Shown here: piece by piece, positions 1 through 8,830 of the stretch
How positions within the stretch are numbered: the stretch's first letter is position 1
How the letters are laid out: each line of letters begins with the position of its first letter
Source of the DNA: Kordiimonas sp. SCSIO 12603
GTDB lineage: Bacteria; Pseudomonadota; Alphaproteobacteria; Sphingomonadales; Kordiimonadaceae
Assembly (NCBI RefSeq): GCF_024398035.1
Contig: NZ_CP073748.1
Coordinates: 3,153,001 to 3,217,000, forward strand
Reading direction: 5' to 3'
DNA length: 64,000 bases
Notes under the pieces: model-generated
Told to the model about the DNA's origin: nothing
The model's input: only the letters and a program-made list of their open reading frames with translations
The model's database searches: none
Translations under genes and position numbers: made by a program

Positions 1-49
1 AAAAGCCCTGATTTAGTAGGCAGTAGATTGACCCCCTAAGGATTGTGCG

Positions 50-1006
50 ATGGATGTTTTTAGCGACATTTTAGATTTAGTAAAATTTCAAGGTTGTCTC
101 TATTTCACTACCTGTTTCACCAATACTTGGGGTGTTGAAGTACCAACTTTTAAAAAGGTCGCTCGATTTCACTATATTGAAGAAGGCGAGTGCTGGGTAA
201 GCGTCGGTGGAGCTGAACCTGTACAGTTACTCCCGGGTGACTTTATTATCATTCCAAACGGCAGCATGCACCTCCTGAGGAATCATCCTTCTTCAAAGGT
301 TTACCCTCTCACAGAGGTCCTTGAAGACGGTAGTTTCGATGAAACAGGTAGGTTAACTTACAGTAACACCTCAAGTGCCAGCTCACCTCAACCTGCTACC
401 CGATTAATTTGTGGTCATCTTGAATTTGATGATGGGTATGACCATCCCCTTTTTGCGCAGCTGCCATCTTTCATTCTTATAAAAGGCAAGGAAGCCAAAA
501 ACTTTTCCTGGTTTGATCAGGCACTGAAAATGATGACGCTTGAGACAAATACAAAACGCCCCGGTCATGACGCTATTGAAAAAAGGCTTTCGGAGATCTT
601 ATTTCTTCATGCTATCAGAGTTTGGATTGAAACTTCTGGCGGGCCAAAGGGATTTGCAGCAGCTGTTCTCAACCCACAGATTGGACGCAGCCTAAGCGCC
701 GTTCATAACAACCCCGAACAGAAATGGACGGTTGAGAGCATGGCACATCAGGCAGGTATGTCACGCACTGTATTTTCATGCCGCTTTTCGGAGATTATGG
801 GCCTCACCCCTATGCAATATTTAACACAGTGGCGGGTCTTAAAAGCACAGAGATTACTCGCAGAAAACAACGTTTCAGTTGAATGGGTTGCTGCCAAAGT
901 CGGTTACGAGTCTGTAGCGGCCTTCAGCAGAGTGTTCAAACGCTATACAGGCAAAGGCCCAGGAGCTCATAGAAAAGCAGCCAAAGAAGTTGAAGCCGCA
1001 GCTTAA
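50..1006 (+). CDS. AraC-family transcriptional regulator, cupin-type sensor domain
   Basis: A 318-residue DNA-binding regulator. Residues about 10-190 read as an AraC cupin-type sensor domain, with beta-strand sequence around LLPGDFIIIPNGSMH. Residues about 215-310 form the paired AraC helix-turn-helix, with MAHQAGMSRTVFSCRF as the first helix pair and VAAKVGYESVAAFSRVFKR as the second. The ATG at 50 follows an AAGGA Shine-Dalgarno a few bases upstream. The stop overlaps the convergent SRPBCC gene by 4 bases. Effector and targets cannot be read from the sequence. Family members with this domain order often control neighbouring oxidoreductase or detoxification genes, but no such partner is adjacent. 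Confidence 0.9.
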   Translation: MDVFSDILDLVKFQGCLYFTTCFTNTWGVEVPTFKKVARFHYIEEGECWVSVGGAEPVQLLPGDFIIIPNGSMHLLRNHPSSKVYPLTEVLEDGSFDETGRLTYSNTSSASSPQPATRLICGHLEFDDGYDHPLFAQLPSFILIKGKEAKNFSWFDQALKMMTLETNTKRPGHDAIEKRLSEILFLHAIRVWIETSGGPKGFAAAVLNPQIGRSLSAVHNNPEQKWTVESMAHQAGMSRTVFSCRFSEIMGLTPMQYLTQWRVLKAQRLLAENNVSVEWVAAKVGYESVAAFSRVFKRYTGKGPGAHRKAAKEVEAAA

Positions 1007-1458
1007 TGAGATTGTGCTTCACAATACTGTTTAACGGCATCCATATCAGCACATACAGCTTTCCGAACCATACCCTTCATCAATGGGTTAAGAATTTTTG
1101 GGATTAATCGGTATGCCCGAGCTTCCATAACCATCACCAGCTTCGTGTGGTTACCCTCTTCCCGTTTTACCGTTTCAACAGTAAAAATCGTATCCCATAT
1201 TGTACCATGGCTATCAGCAACCGCACGAAAATGGTCATTTTCTGAATATTCACGCACTTCAATTTCGGTAGATGCTTCACCACCATTCATTTCGCGCGTT
1301 TCAATAAACCGGGTGCCGGTTCCCACTTTTTGTTCAGTTAAAAACTCTACATTTTTGATATGCGGAATCGCCTGCGAGAAATTCCTGATATCAGAAATAC
1401 AGGAAAACACAGTTTCTATTGGCGCATCAATATAGCGAACTATAGTGGTTTTTGTCAT
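1003..1458 (-). CDS. SRPBCC family protein (START/polyketide-cyclase-like)
   Basis: A 151-residue single-domain protein. The opening RYIDAPIETVFSCISDIRNF and the later strand pattern match the SRPBCC helix-grip fold, which encloses a hydrophobic ligand cavity. There is no signal peptide, so it is probably cytoplasmic. It is convergent with the AraC regulator and shares 4 bases with it. Ligand and function are unknown. The family includes lipid-binding, cyclase and co-chaperone members, and nothing here separates these. Confidence 0.8.
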   Translation of the reverse strand: MTKTTIVRYIDAPIETVFSCISDIRNFSQAIPHIKNVEFLTEQKVGTGTRFIETREMNGGEASTEIEVREYSENDHFRAVADSHGTIWDTIFTVETVKREEGNHTKLVMVMEARAYRLIPKILNPLMKGMVRKAVCADMDAVKQYCEAQSH

Positions 1459-1624
1459 ACCTTACCCCAGTCTACGGTAACAAAAACCATAATAAGGGCG
1501 TGCCCCATTGTAAAGCTTCAGAACTTCACAACAAAGACCTCTTGAAACATAAGCGACATTTCATACGTAAGTAACTCACAACAATAAACTATCTACATAT
1601 AATAAACGACAGAGAGGATATCTT

Positions 1625-2758
1625 ATGGGAAGAATTGGAAAGTTGGCTTTGCTAGCAGCAAGTAGCCTTGCATTAACTTTATCTCCCGTGGCAACTAAGG
1701 CATACTCAGCCGAAGAAGGAACGGCTATTCAGGCAACTAATCCCCCGCTCAACAAAATCATTCAAACCATCACGAATAACAACAACTTCCACGGCACAAT
1801 TCTAGTCGCAGACAACGGAAAAATCACCCATAAGGCTGGATACGGCTTTGCGAACATGGAATGGGAAATCCCCAATTCTAGTGACAGCAATTTCTATATT
1901 GCTTCCCTTTCCAAAAGTATTGTCGCAGCCCTAATGGTAAAAATGGCCGAGGCAGGAGAGCTAAAACTCGATGATACTATCACAGATCATTTGCCAGGTT
2001 TCCCAGCTGATTATGCGAAAGATGTAACACTGCAGCACCTATTAACGCATACATCAGGCATACCGAATTATATCGAATTCGAGGGTTGGTTTACAGGTAA
2101 ATTCAGAGGTGCAATAAGCAAAGAAGAATTCCATAAAACTATTGCCTCTTACCCACTGAAGTTTCCAATTGGTACCGATAAACACTATTCCAATTCCAAC
2201 TATTATATTCTTGGCTCTATCATTGAAGAGGTTACAGGCAAGTCTTTCTCAGCGGTTATGCAAGAACGTGTCTTTGAACCACTGGACATGGTAAATAGCG
2301 GCATACACACCCAAGGCAGAGTAATACCTCGACTGGCCCTACCATACGAATCCACTGGTGAAGGCTCTTATTGCTCCTATAAAGTAGATGACTACTGCGC
2401 TAGCGGTTACACGAATATGAACCTGTTCCGAGGTGGTGCCGCAATTCACACGACCGCCGAAGACTTGTTAAAATTTGACCAAGCTTTCTATGGCACTGAT
2501 TTCTTGTCTGACAGTGCTAAAGACACAATTCTTGGAGGCAAAATCCCGTTCGGCTGGAACATTCATCAAGTACCCTTTAAAGAAGGTGATGCCCCTACAA
2601 AAGTGATTAGTTATAATGGCGGTATAAACGGCTATACATCGCTGATGCTCCGCTTCCCTAATGAACACCGTACAATTATCATTCTGAACAATAGTGGCAA
2701 TGGTTACAGAGGTCTGGTTAACATCGGAATGGAAATCGCGAGCCAGCTTTACAAATAA
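1625..2758 (+). CDS. Secreted serine hydrolase, class C beta-lactamase/esterase family
   Basis: A 377-residue protein with an N-terminal signal peptide (basic start, hydrophobic residues 7-25, likely cut near ATKAYSAEE), so it should act in the periplasm or outside. The catalytic SxxK is Ser94-Leu-Ser-Lys97 and the second motif is Tyr188-Ser-Asn190. A C-terminal YNGGINGY stretch takes the place of the usual KTG/HxG triad box. Such proteins are penicillin-binding-like esterases, D-peptidases or beta-lactamases. No AmpC-type context (ampR) is present, so an esterase/peptidase role is at least as likely as antibiotic hydrolysis. The gene stands alone, has an AGAGAGGAT Shine-Dalgarno before the ATG, and ends at a hairpin shared with the tRNA gene. 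Confidence 0.88.
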   Translation: MGRIGKLALLAASSLALTLSPVATKAYSAEEGTAIQATNPPLNKIIQTITNNNNFHGTILVADNGKITHKAGYGFANMEWEIPNSSDSNFYIASLSKSIVAALMVKMAEAGELKLDDTITDHLPGFPADYAKDVTLQHLLTHTSGIPNYIEFEGWFTGKFRGAISKEEFHKTIASYPLKFPIGTDKHYSNSNYYILGSIIEEVTGKSFSAVMQERVFEPLDMVNSGIHTQGRVIPRLALPYESTGEGSYCSYKVDDYCASGYTNMNLFRGGAAIHTTAEDLLKFDQAFYGTDFLSDSAKDTILGGKIPFGWNIHQVPFKEGDAPTKVISYNGGINGYTSLMLRFPNEHRTIIILNNSGNGYRGLVNIGMEIASQLYK

Positions 2759-2780
2759 CGCTGTAAGCAGAAAATAATAA

Positions 2781-2806
2781 AGGCCTAGCTCTCAGGAGCT
2801 AAGCCT
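2781..2806. terminator. Bidirectional intrinsic terminator between serine hydrolase and tRNA-Met
   Basis: AGGCCTAGCTC and GAGCTAAGCCT form an 11-base stem with one C/A mismatch around a TCAG loop. On the minus strand the hairpin is followed by TTTATTATTTT, a good U-tract for ending the tRNA transcript. On the plus strand only TTT follows. Confidence 0.7.
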
Positions 2807-2814
2807 TTGGAATT

Positions 2815-2891
2815 TGGTAGCCGAGGAGGGACTCGAACCCCCGACACGCGGATTATGATTCCGCTGCTCTAACCAACTGAGCTACTCGGCC
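2815..2891 (-). tRNA. tRNA-Met (anticodon CAT)
   Basis: The minus strand folds as a 77-nt cloverleaf. The 7-bp acceptor stem pairs GGCCGAG with CTCGGCT, there is an A73 discriminator, and CCA is encoded. The D arm is AGCTCAGTTGGTTAGAGCA. The anticodon stem GCGGA/TCCGC encloses the loop ATCATAA (anticodon CAT), and the T arm contains GGTTCGAGTCC. The full Watson-Crick (plus one G-T) acceptor stem argues against initiator tRNA, which has an unpaired first position in bacteria. An elongator Met is the best reading. A lysidine-modified Ile2 (CAT) cannot be excluded by anticodon alone. Confidence 0.93.
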
Positions 2892-2950
2892 ATATTGTAG
2901 TGCTTCAACGCGTTTACGCCCAAGAGCATACGGCCGCTGAAAGCTGCGCT

Positions 2951-2979
2951 GGTATATCCCTCTGCTTCGCCCTCGTCAA
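2951..2979 (-). promoter_or_regulatory. Sigma-70-type promoter for tRNA-Met
   Basis: On the minus strand TTGACG is followed by a 17-base spacer and TATACC, a close match to the -35/-10 consensus with ideal spacing. It would start transcription about 50 bases before the mature tRNA 5' end. The rest of the 2892-3116 gap contains the OsmC leader. No other structure is evident there. Confidence 0.55.
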
Positions 2980-3116
2980 CCAGATTTTTTCATAAACTCG
3001 TAAAAATTTCCACCCGCAAACGGAAGTTCCGTTTTTCTCGCTTATTCGGCATATATAGCAATTTGTTTAAACCCGATTTCCGGCCTATATTGTAGAAACA
3101 CAATTGGGGAATAGAC

Positions 3117-3599
3117 ATGACCGAATGGCGCGAACATAATTATAAATCCAGTATCATATGGACGGGTGCTGGCACACAAGGCACGAAAAGTTACCTAAGT
3201 TATGAGCGCGATTATGAAATTCATATAGAAGGGAAACCTTCTATAAAAGGCTCTTCTGATCCCATGTTCAGGGGAAATCCCGATGTACACAACCCGGAAG
3301 ATATGTTTCTAGCATCCGTATCAGCCTGTCATATGCTTTGGTTTCTTCATATCTGTTCTACGAACCGAATTTTGGTGAGTGCTTATAACGACCATGCAGA
3401 AGGCACGATGCATGAAGGAGAAGATGGAGCGGGCCAATTCACCAGCGTCACCCTGCATCCACATGCAACAATCACACGTAAAGCTGACCTCCGCAAAGCA
3501 CACGATGCGCATATCGAAGCTAATAAAAAATGCTTTATTGCCAACTCACTGAATTTTCCAGTGCATCATCATGCAACATTTGATTGCCTCGGTGATTAA
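3117..3599 (+). CDS. OsmC family peroxiredoxin-like protein
   Basis: A 160-residue cytoplasmic protein of the OsmC/Ohr superfamily, which reduces organic peroxides with a two-cysteine mechanism. The peroxidatic cysteine lies in NPEDMFLASVSACHM and the second cysteine in NKKCFIANSLNFPV. Spacing and order fit the family, although the C-terminal motif is closer to general OsmC/YhfA members than to Ohr. The ATG follows GGGGAATAGAC. It ends 4 bases inside the convergent TetR gene. A role in handling lipid peroxides beside an alkane hydroxylase is plausible but inferred. Confidence 0.85.
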   Translation: MTEWREHNYKSSIIWTGAGTQGTKSYLSYERDYEIHIEGKPSIKGSSDPMFRGNPDVHNPEDMFLASVSACHMLWFLHICSTNRILVSAYNDHAEGTMHEGEDGAGQFTSVTLHPHATITRKADLRKAHDAHIEANKKCFIANSLNFPVHHHATFDCLGD

Positions 3600-4189
3600 G
3601 AACGCCCGTACGCTAACACCACTTGAATAGTATGATCGGTGAAACGTTCAATTTTCTCTTCCGGTTCACCGTCTAGTTTCATCAGTGCAAGTGTATGACT
3701 TGCCGAAAGCAAAATACGCGCATCATCTCGGTTTTCTTTGCTGATGCTATCCTCACAAGCCCACAAGATTTCACTTACCTTGCTTAGGATTTGTTCCTGC
3801 ACCGCCATAAACCGCGACCTAAGTTCGAGATCAAATCTTGTGCTCCAGCCTAACCAGACCTTCATATAGCTTGGTTTTTCATCCAGCACGAACAACGCCC
3901 TAGCGGATAGCGCTTTTAGAATAGCAGGCGCACCTACCGTATGTGGTTCCACATCGTTAAAAAAGGTCAGGAAATAGCGCCCTACTTCATCAACTACTTC
4001 CTCAAGAAGCGCTTCACGAGTTGGGAAATACACAAAGGTCGCGGCTGTCGAAATTCCCACACGTCGGGCAATATCAGCATGCTTTGCTTCCCCGATTCCC
4101 TTTTCCGCAAACAGATCAATAGCTGCTTCAAGAAGCTGCTGTTTTCTTTTTTCAGGGCTTAGGCGCTTACGAGTAGTTGATTGAGACAC
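3596..4189 (-). CDS. TetR/AcrR family transcriptional regulator, probably controls alkB
   Basis: A 197-residue repressor. Residues about 10-60 hold the TetR helix-turn-helix (LLEAAIDLFAEKGIGEAKHA then IARRVGISTAATFVYFPTR). The C-terminal part is the variable all-helical ligand domain. The gene is divergent from alkB with about 160 bases between the two starts, the usual arrangement for a local repressor. Palindromic AT-rich sequence in that gap is a candidate operator. The likely ligand would be an alkane, alcohol or fatty acyl compound, inferred only from context. Confidence 0.85.
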   Translation of the reverse strand: MSQSTTRKRLSPEKRKQQLLEAAIDLFAEKGIGEAKHADIARRVGISTAATFVYFPTREALLEEVVDEVGRYFLTFFNDVEPHTVGAPAILKALSARALFVLDEKPSYMKVWLGWSTRFDLELRSRFMAVQEQILSKVSEILWACEDSISKENRDDARILLSASHTLALMKLDGEPEEKIERFTDHTIQVVLAYGRS

Positions 4190-4276
4190 ATTCTATCCTA
4201 TTGGCTTCACAGCTATTTTTTAGCCCTATTCCGCCTCTTAACTCAAGCTATTCCCACCTTTACTCTAAAGAATATA

Positions 4277-4306
4277 TAGTTTTTCTTGTTATTGATAAAA
4301 CTATCA
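4277..4306. promoter_or_regulatory. Candidate TetR operator between the regulator and alkB
   Basis: Two overlapping inverted repeats are visible. TAGTTTT (4277-4283) pairs with AAAACTA (4297-4303), and TGATA (4293-4297) pairs with TATCA (4302-4306). TetR dimers bind palindromes of about this size, and the site lies in the divergent intergenic region. The region is AT-rich, so chance palindromes are possible. Confidence 0.4.
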
Positions 4307-4352
4307 TTAATAATCATAAAACGCCTTAATCAATACCTTTGGGGAGAGGAAC

Positions 4353-5528
4353 ATGGCAGATACTGCGGCGACAGATTATGTGGACGGCAAAAAATGGTTT
4401 TGGCCGCTCGCTACCATTCTTGGTTTTTTGCCCGTGGCCTCCATGTGGGTTTATTTGCAAACAGGGAGCGAGGCTTGGCTCTGGTCATCACCTCTATTCT
4501 TCTATGTTCTGGTACCAATTATTGAGACCTTCTTTGGTGAAGATGAAAACAACCCTCCGCGAGAAGCTATTCCTGCCCTAAGGGATGATCCATTTTACCG
4601 GTGGGCTGCTTTTTCAGCCCTTCCTGTATCTTATCTTAACTGGATTGTTGGAGCGTGGTTTATCGCTACACAGGACCTTAGCCTTAACGGTTATATTGCC
4701 ATTTTGGTTGCCAACGGTCTGATGGGTGCGGGAGCTCTCAATACAGCACACGAAGTTGGCCACCGCCGGGATAAAATGTCCCTTTTTGTAGCACGTTACC
4801 TTCTTTGCCTGTGTGGTATGGGGCACTTCAGGATTGAACATAACCTTGGCCACCATGTGCAAGTAGCAACACCCGAAGATAGCGCTACAGCCATGATGGG
4901 AGAAACATTCTATGCATTTGTTCTGCATGAACTACCAGGCGGTTACAAACGCGCATGGGGTATTGAAAAGAAACGCCTAGCTAAGAAAGGAAAATCAGCA
5001 TTCTCACTGGAAAACGAAGTTCTTCAGAATACCCTTATCACTATCTTTTTCTATACAGCACTCACAGCTTATTTTGGATGGGCCATTCTCCCCTACCTGC
5101 TTGGCGGCGCGTTACTCTCTAACCTGATGTTATCCAGTGCCAACTATGTAGAACATTATGGCCTGATGCGTGCGAAACGGGATGATGGCCGTTATGAGCG
5201 CGTTCAACCACATCATAGTTGGAATGCAAACCACATCGTTTCAAACATTATGATGTTCCACCTACAACGACATTCTGATCACCATGCCCATGCAGAACGC
5301 CCATATCAATGTTTGAGGCACTTTGACACGTCTCCTCAACTACCAGCAGGATACTTCACTATGTTTATGGCTGCGTGGAATCCACCAATCTGGTTCAAAA
5401 TCATGGACCCTCTGGTCGCAGAACAAATGGAAGGTGACATGACCAAGGCCTATATTAAACCTTCAAAGCGAGAGAAGATATTTGCCAAATATCACAAGCC
5501 TGAAAGTTCACTTCAGGCAGCCGAATAG
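4353..5528 (+). CDS. alkB: Alkane 1-monooxygenase (membrane diiron hydroxylase)
   Basis: A 391-residue integral-membrane non-haem diiron enzyme that oxidises the terminal methyl of medium-chain alkanes to a 1-alkanol, taking electrons from rubredoxin and rubredoxin reductase. The diagnostic histidine boxes are all present: HEVGH (133-137), EHNLGHH (162-168), and LQRHSDHHAHAERPYQ (about 304-319). The AlkB signature NYVEHYGL lies at 264-271. About six hydrophobic segments precede and separate the boxes. Length is typical of AlkB. The ATG follows GGGGAGAGGAAC. No rubredoxin, reductase or alcohol dehydrogenase gene is adjacent, so electron partners must be elsewhere. The divergent TetR gene is the probable regulator. 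Confidence 0.95.
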   Translation: MADTAATDYVDGKKWFWPLATILGFLPVASMWVYLQTGSEAWLWSSPLFFYVLVPIIETFFGEDENNPPREAIPALRDDPFYRWAAFSALPVSYLNWIVGAWFIATQDLSLNGYIAILVANGLMGAGALNTAHEVGHRRDKMSLFVARYLLCLCGMGHFRIEHNLGHHVQVATPEDSATAMMGETFYAFVLHELPGGYKRAWGIEKKRLAKKGKSAFSLENEVLQNTLITIFFYTALTAYFGWAILPYLLGGALLSNLMLSSANYVEHYGLMRAKRDDGRYERVQPHHSWNANHIVSNIMMFHLQRHSDHHAHAERPYQCLRHFDTSPQLPAGYFTMFMAAWNPPIWFKIMDPLVAEQMEGDMTKAYIKPSKREKIFAKYHKPESSLQAAE

Positions 5529-5539
5529 CTAAAGTAAAC

Positions 5540-5570
5540 GCTAAAGCATTATAGTATTTGGTGCTTTAGC
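5540..5570 (+). terminator. Hairpin after alkB
   Basis: GCTAAAGCA and TGCTTTAGC form a perfect 9-bp stem around a 13-base loop just after the alkB stop. It lacks a clear U-tract, so it may be a weak terminator or an mRNA-stabilising structure. Confidence 0.4.
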
Positions 5571-5636
5571 TATTCCCATCCCCTTCTATTCCCTTATAGT
5601 AGCATACGAGATAAAGCCTAAGGCGCAGGAGATCAT

Positions 5637-7388
5637 ATGCTTACAGGGACAGGCACCAGCGAGCAGCAAAAAAACACACAGGTACTAAACCTTATTAAAG
5701 AAAGCCGCACAGCATTAGCTGGCGGAGACTTAAAAGGTGGACTTGCAAATCTCTTAACCGCTTTTGAAATAAAGCCTGAAGATGAAATCGTACAAACGGT
5801 TCTGTTCGACCTTCTTTCCTGTACACAAGGCTATGTTTTACCGAGAACCACCACCGATAAACTGGCTTACATAGCCCTTCAGGATAATCAAAACATCCAA
5901 GCTTTAGCCATGGTACTACGTAATCAGCTTGCACAAGATATAGACGCTAAAAAATTGGTTTCACGATTAACCACGGAGCCGTCTATTGATTTCTTCACGG
6001 ACGAGACCTTAGACCTCATTGATACAGTTTTCTCAGATCATCTGCTGCAACTAGTTGCAGCAAAAACCACATGCATATCCGAAGTGCTAGAAGATATGAT
6101 CACAGGACTAAGGAAACATTCACTAGCTCTTTACTATAGTGAAAATCCACACAAGCAGGCCATTCTGGAAAGACTACAGGTTTACCTCTCAATAACAGCG
6201 TGCCAGTGTTTCAATACAGAGTATGTCTTTTCATTTGATGACAGTGAACTCACTCTGATTTCCAGACTTCTCGAAGACTGTTCAAGCGCTCACGAACAAG
6301 CTGGTAATTTTGAGATTATTCTTCTGGCAAACTATTCCCCTATCCTTAGTACGATTTTATCCTGGGACAGCTCTCATATTGAAACGCTGATAACAGAAGC
6401 TAAATCCATTTCAAATTGGACCTTGCTTCTTTGGCAAACCATATACTCTGAACCAGTAAAAGAGCAGGTTTCCATTCAATCTATTCCTGTATTGGATGAG
6501 ATATCAAATGAACATTCCGTAGGAATAGCAGATCAATATAACAGCTTTCCGTACCCCCGTTGGCAGACCACGAAAACTGTAACACCTGCAAGCCTTAAAG
6601 CGCTCATTACCGAGTTATATGGCAGTGATGCCCCCGCAGACTTTCCGGCAGCCAATCTTAGCACACTTTATGCAGGCTGCGGAACGGGTGAACAGGTTCT
6701 AAAAACAGAGAGTATGGTAACTTCTGAAAAAGCACTGGCTGTAGATTTAAGTAAGGCAAGCCTAGCATATGCTCAACGCGTCACCCAAGATCACAAACTT
6801 GAAAATGTACATTACGCCTGTGGTGATATTCTCAACGCCCCAAGCTGGGATGCTTCCTTTGATTTAATCGTCTGCACAGGAGTTCTTCACCATATGAAGG
6901 ACCCATTGGCTGGCCTTCAATCTCTTAAATCAGTTAGCAAACCACACTCACTGTTCCATCTGGCATTATACAGCACCAGAGCCCGAGAAAATGTAAGAGA
7001 AATCCGAGAATATATAAACGCTCACAATATTCCCGGGAACCATGCAGGCATTCGCGCCATCCGGGAAATGATCAAAGACCTTCCAACAGACCATAAATTG
7101 AAATCCCTACAAGAAACTCGTGAATTTTATTCAATCAGTGGCTTTCATGACTATATCTTCAACATTCACGAAATTACATATACGCCGCTGGAAGTAAAAG
7201 ATTTGCTAGCATCTGCCAACCTTAAACTGCTTGGTATTGATGGGGATAAATCTGGCGTAAAAAATAGATATTTAACTGCTTTCCCAGATGATCCATATAT
7301 GAAAAACTTGGATAACTGGGAAGAATTTGAAAAACAAAACCCTGATTGTTTTTCTGGCATGATGCACTTTTGGGCCTGTCACGCATGA
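5637..7388 (+). CDS. Class I SAM-dependent methyltransferase with long N-terminal helical region
   Basis: A 583-residue protein. The C-terminal half contains a Rossmann methyltransferase. Motif I is TLYAGCGTGEQVL (about residue 340), followed by the acidic strand end ALAVDLS and the post-I motif FDLIVCTGVLHHM. A YNSFPYPRW motif precedes it. The first ~290 residues are helical. The opening resembles a tetratricopeptide pair (ALAGGDLKGGLANLLTAFEI), and the rest is not recognised. There is no signal peptide. The substrate is unknown. The combination of a TPR-like N-terminus and a methyltransferase is seen in bacterial protein or glycan-modifying enzymes, but nothing here identifies the target. 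The ATG follows GCGCAGGAGATCAT. Confidence 0.75.
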   Translation: MLTGTGTSEQQKNTQVLNLIKESRTALAGGDLKGGLANLLTAFEIKPEDEIVQTVLFDLLSCTQGYVLPRTTTDKLAYIALQDNQNIQALAMVLRNQLAQDIDAKKLVSRLTTEPSIDFFTDETLDLIDTVFSDHLLQLVAAKTTCISEVLEDMITGLRKHSLALYYSENPHKQAILERLQVYLSITACQCFNTEYVFSFDDSELTLISRLLEDCSSAHEQAGNFEIILLANYSPILSTILSWDSSHIETLITEAKSISNWTLLLWQTIYSEPVKEQVSIQSIPVLDEISNEHSVGIADQYNSFPYPRWQTTKTVTPASLKALITELYGSDAPADFPAANLSTLYAGCGTGEQVLKTESMVTSEKALAVDLSKASLAYAQRVTQDHKLENVHYACGDILNAPSWDASFDLIVCTGVLHHMKDPLAGLQSLKSVSKPHSLFHLALYSTRARENVREIREYINAHNIPGNHAGIRAIREMIKDLPTDHKLKSLQETREFYSISGFHDYIFNIHEITYTPLEVKDLLASANLKLLGIDGDKSGVKNRYLTAFPDDPYMKNLDNWEEFEKQNPDCFSGMMHFWACHA

Positions 7389-7394
7389 CAGGCC
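7373..7394. terminator. Perfect hairpin spanning the methyltransferase stop codon
   Basis: GGCCTGTCA and TGACAGGCC pair perfectly around a CGCA loop. The TGA stop codon lies inside the right arm. It sits between the convergent methyltransferase and mnmA genes and has no U-tract on either side, so it may be a rho-assisted or mRNA 3'-end-protecting structure. Confidence 0.5.
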
Positions 7395-7405
7395 TAAGAA
7401 CTGGT

Positions 7406-8554
7406 TTATGCTGCCAAACGAGGATCAGCGCTTACAGTTTTTTCGATCCAACCACCACCTAGCACACGGTCACCATGGTAAAATACGGCGGCCTGCCCTG
7501 GAGAAACCCCTGCCTCGGTTTCATTGAGTTGAATACGGGCTTTACCATCCTGTTCAAGGAACAACCGCGCTGGAACACCAGGCCGGGTAGACCTGATCTT
7601 GGCGATCACGTCCAAGCCATCATCAGGAACATTTTCCCCAATCCAGCTAACTTCTTTAACACCAATTTCTCTGGTAAGAAGCGCTTCCTTCGGACCAACG
7701 ATTACCTGTTTATCTAGCGGGTTAAGTTTCACCACATAGAGAGGCTCACTTACACCACCAATACCAATACCTCGACGCTGCCCAATGGTATATTTAACAA
7801 TACCATCGTGCTGGCCAAGCACATTACCATCTAGATCCACAATATCACCTGGTTCCATAGCGCCCGGACGCAAACGTTCAATAACGCTTACGTATTTACC
7901 TTCAGGTACGAAGCAGATATCTTGGCTATCGGGTTTATCCGCAACAATAAGCCCAAAGCGTTCGGCCTGTTTCCGTGTTTCATCCTTGTCCATATGCCCA
8001 AGAGGAAAGCGAAGGAAATCAATCTGCTCCTGCGTCGTTGCAAACAAGAAGTAGCTTTGATCTTTGCCGCTATCCACACCACGCACAAGCTGTGCTTTTC
8101 CGTCTTCCCCCAGTAAACGCTGAACATAATGACCAGTTGCCATACAATCCGCTCCAAGATCACGAGCAGTATCCAACAAATCCTTGAACTTTACTGTCTG
8201 GTTACACTTCACACACGGGATTGGCGTTTCGCCTTTAATATAGCTATCAGCGAAATCTTCCATTACCTGTTCTTTAAAGCGGCTCTCGTAATCCAATACA
8301 TAATGTGGAATACCAAGCATCTCAGATACTCTTCTAGCATCATGAATATCTTGCCCAGCACAGCAGCTACCCTTTTTCTGCACTGCCACGCCATGATCAT
8401 AGAGCTGCAGTGTAATGCCAACCACATCATAGCCTTCTTCCTTAAGAAGCGCCGCTGTTACACTGCTATCCACGCCACCTGACATTGCCACCACTACCCG
8501 AGTGTCTGCCGGAGCTTTTGCAAAGCCCATACTATTAATCTGTGCGCTCGTCAT
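7406..8554 (-). CDS. mnmA: tRNA-specific 2-thiouridylase MnmA
   Basis: Catalyses 2-thiolation of uridine 34 in tRNA-Lys, tRNA-Glu and tRNA-Gln, using ATP to adenylate the base and a persulfide relay for sulfur. The PP-loop SGGVDSS is near the N-terminus. The catalytic cysteine of the IPCVKCN segment and the second cysteine of [11 protein letters not shown] are both present. GHYVQR and TIGQRRGIG are further family signatures. I place the start at the ATG at 8554 (MTSAQINS), which has an AAAGAG Shine-Dalgarno. An in-frame ATG at 8608 would add 18 residues of atypical sequence. Confidence 0.95.
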   Translation of the reverse strand: MTSAQINSMGFAKAPADTRVVVAMSGGVDSSVTAALLKEEGYDVVGITLQLYDHGVAVQKKGSCCAGQDIHDARRVSEMLGIPHYVLDYESRFKEQVMEDFADSYIKGETPIPCVKCNQTVKFKDLLDTARDLGADCMATGHYVQRLLGEDGKAQLVRGVDSGKDQSYFLFATTQEQIDFLRFPLGHMDKDETRKQAERFGLIVADKPDSQDICFVPEGKYVSVIERLRPGAMEPGDIVDLDGNVLGQHDGIVKYTIGQRRGIGIGGVSEPLYVVKLNPLDKQVIVGPKEALLTREIGVKEVSWIGENVPDDGLDVIAKIRSTRPGVPARLFLEQDGKARIQLNETEAGVSPGQAAVFYHGDRVLGGGWIEKTVSADPRLAA

Positions 8555-8773
8555 TGCGTTACTCTTTATCATTACCAGTTTGGTCAGCATTCCAATTAGC
8601 CGCTGCATATAGGAATTATAGCTGAAAGAGGCAAGGGATTCCGAGCATTTTTAAAGTTTCGCCTAATTTTGCCGGGTAAAAACAACAAAACAAGCCAAGA
8701 CTTTAATCCAATACAGCTAGATACAAATTGCGACTCATTGCAAAACCATCCTTTTTCGCATCCATTTAAAAAC

Positions 8774-8789
8774 TGGCCCGCCGTTTGCT
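8774..8789 (+). promoter_or_regulatory. Sigma-54 (-24/-12) promoter of the fliK-flgD-flgE operon
   Basis: TGGCCC, five bases, then TTGCT matches the RpoN consensus TGGCAC-N5-TTGCW with correct spacing. It lies about 40 bases before the fliK start, in the otherwise empty 8609-8830 gap. Late hook genes in alphaproteobacteria are commonly RpoN/FlbD-dependent, and flbD is encoded about 10 kb downstream. Confidence 0.75.
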
Positions 8790-8830
8790 TATATCAGGCC
8801 GAATATTAACCCGCATCCTATTAAGATTGG

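Noticed and set aside
2885-2900. TACAAT just upstream of the tRNA as its -10 box
   Set aside because: It would place transcription start inside the mature tRNA. The TTGACG-N17-TATACC further upstream fits better.
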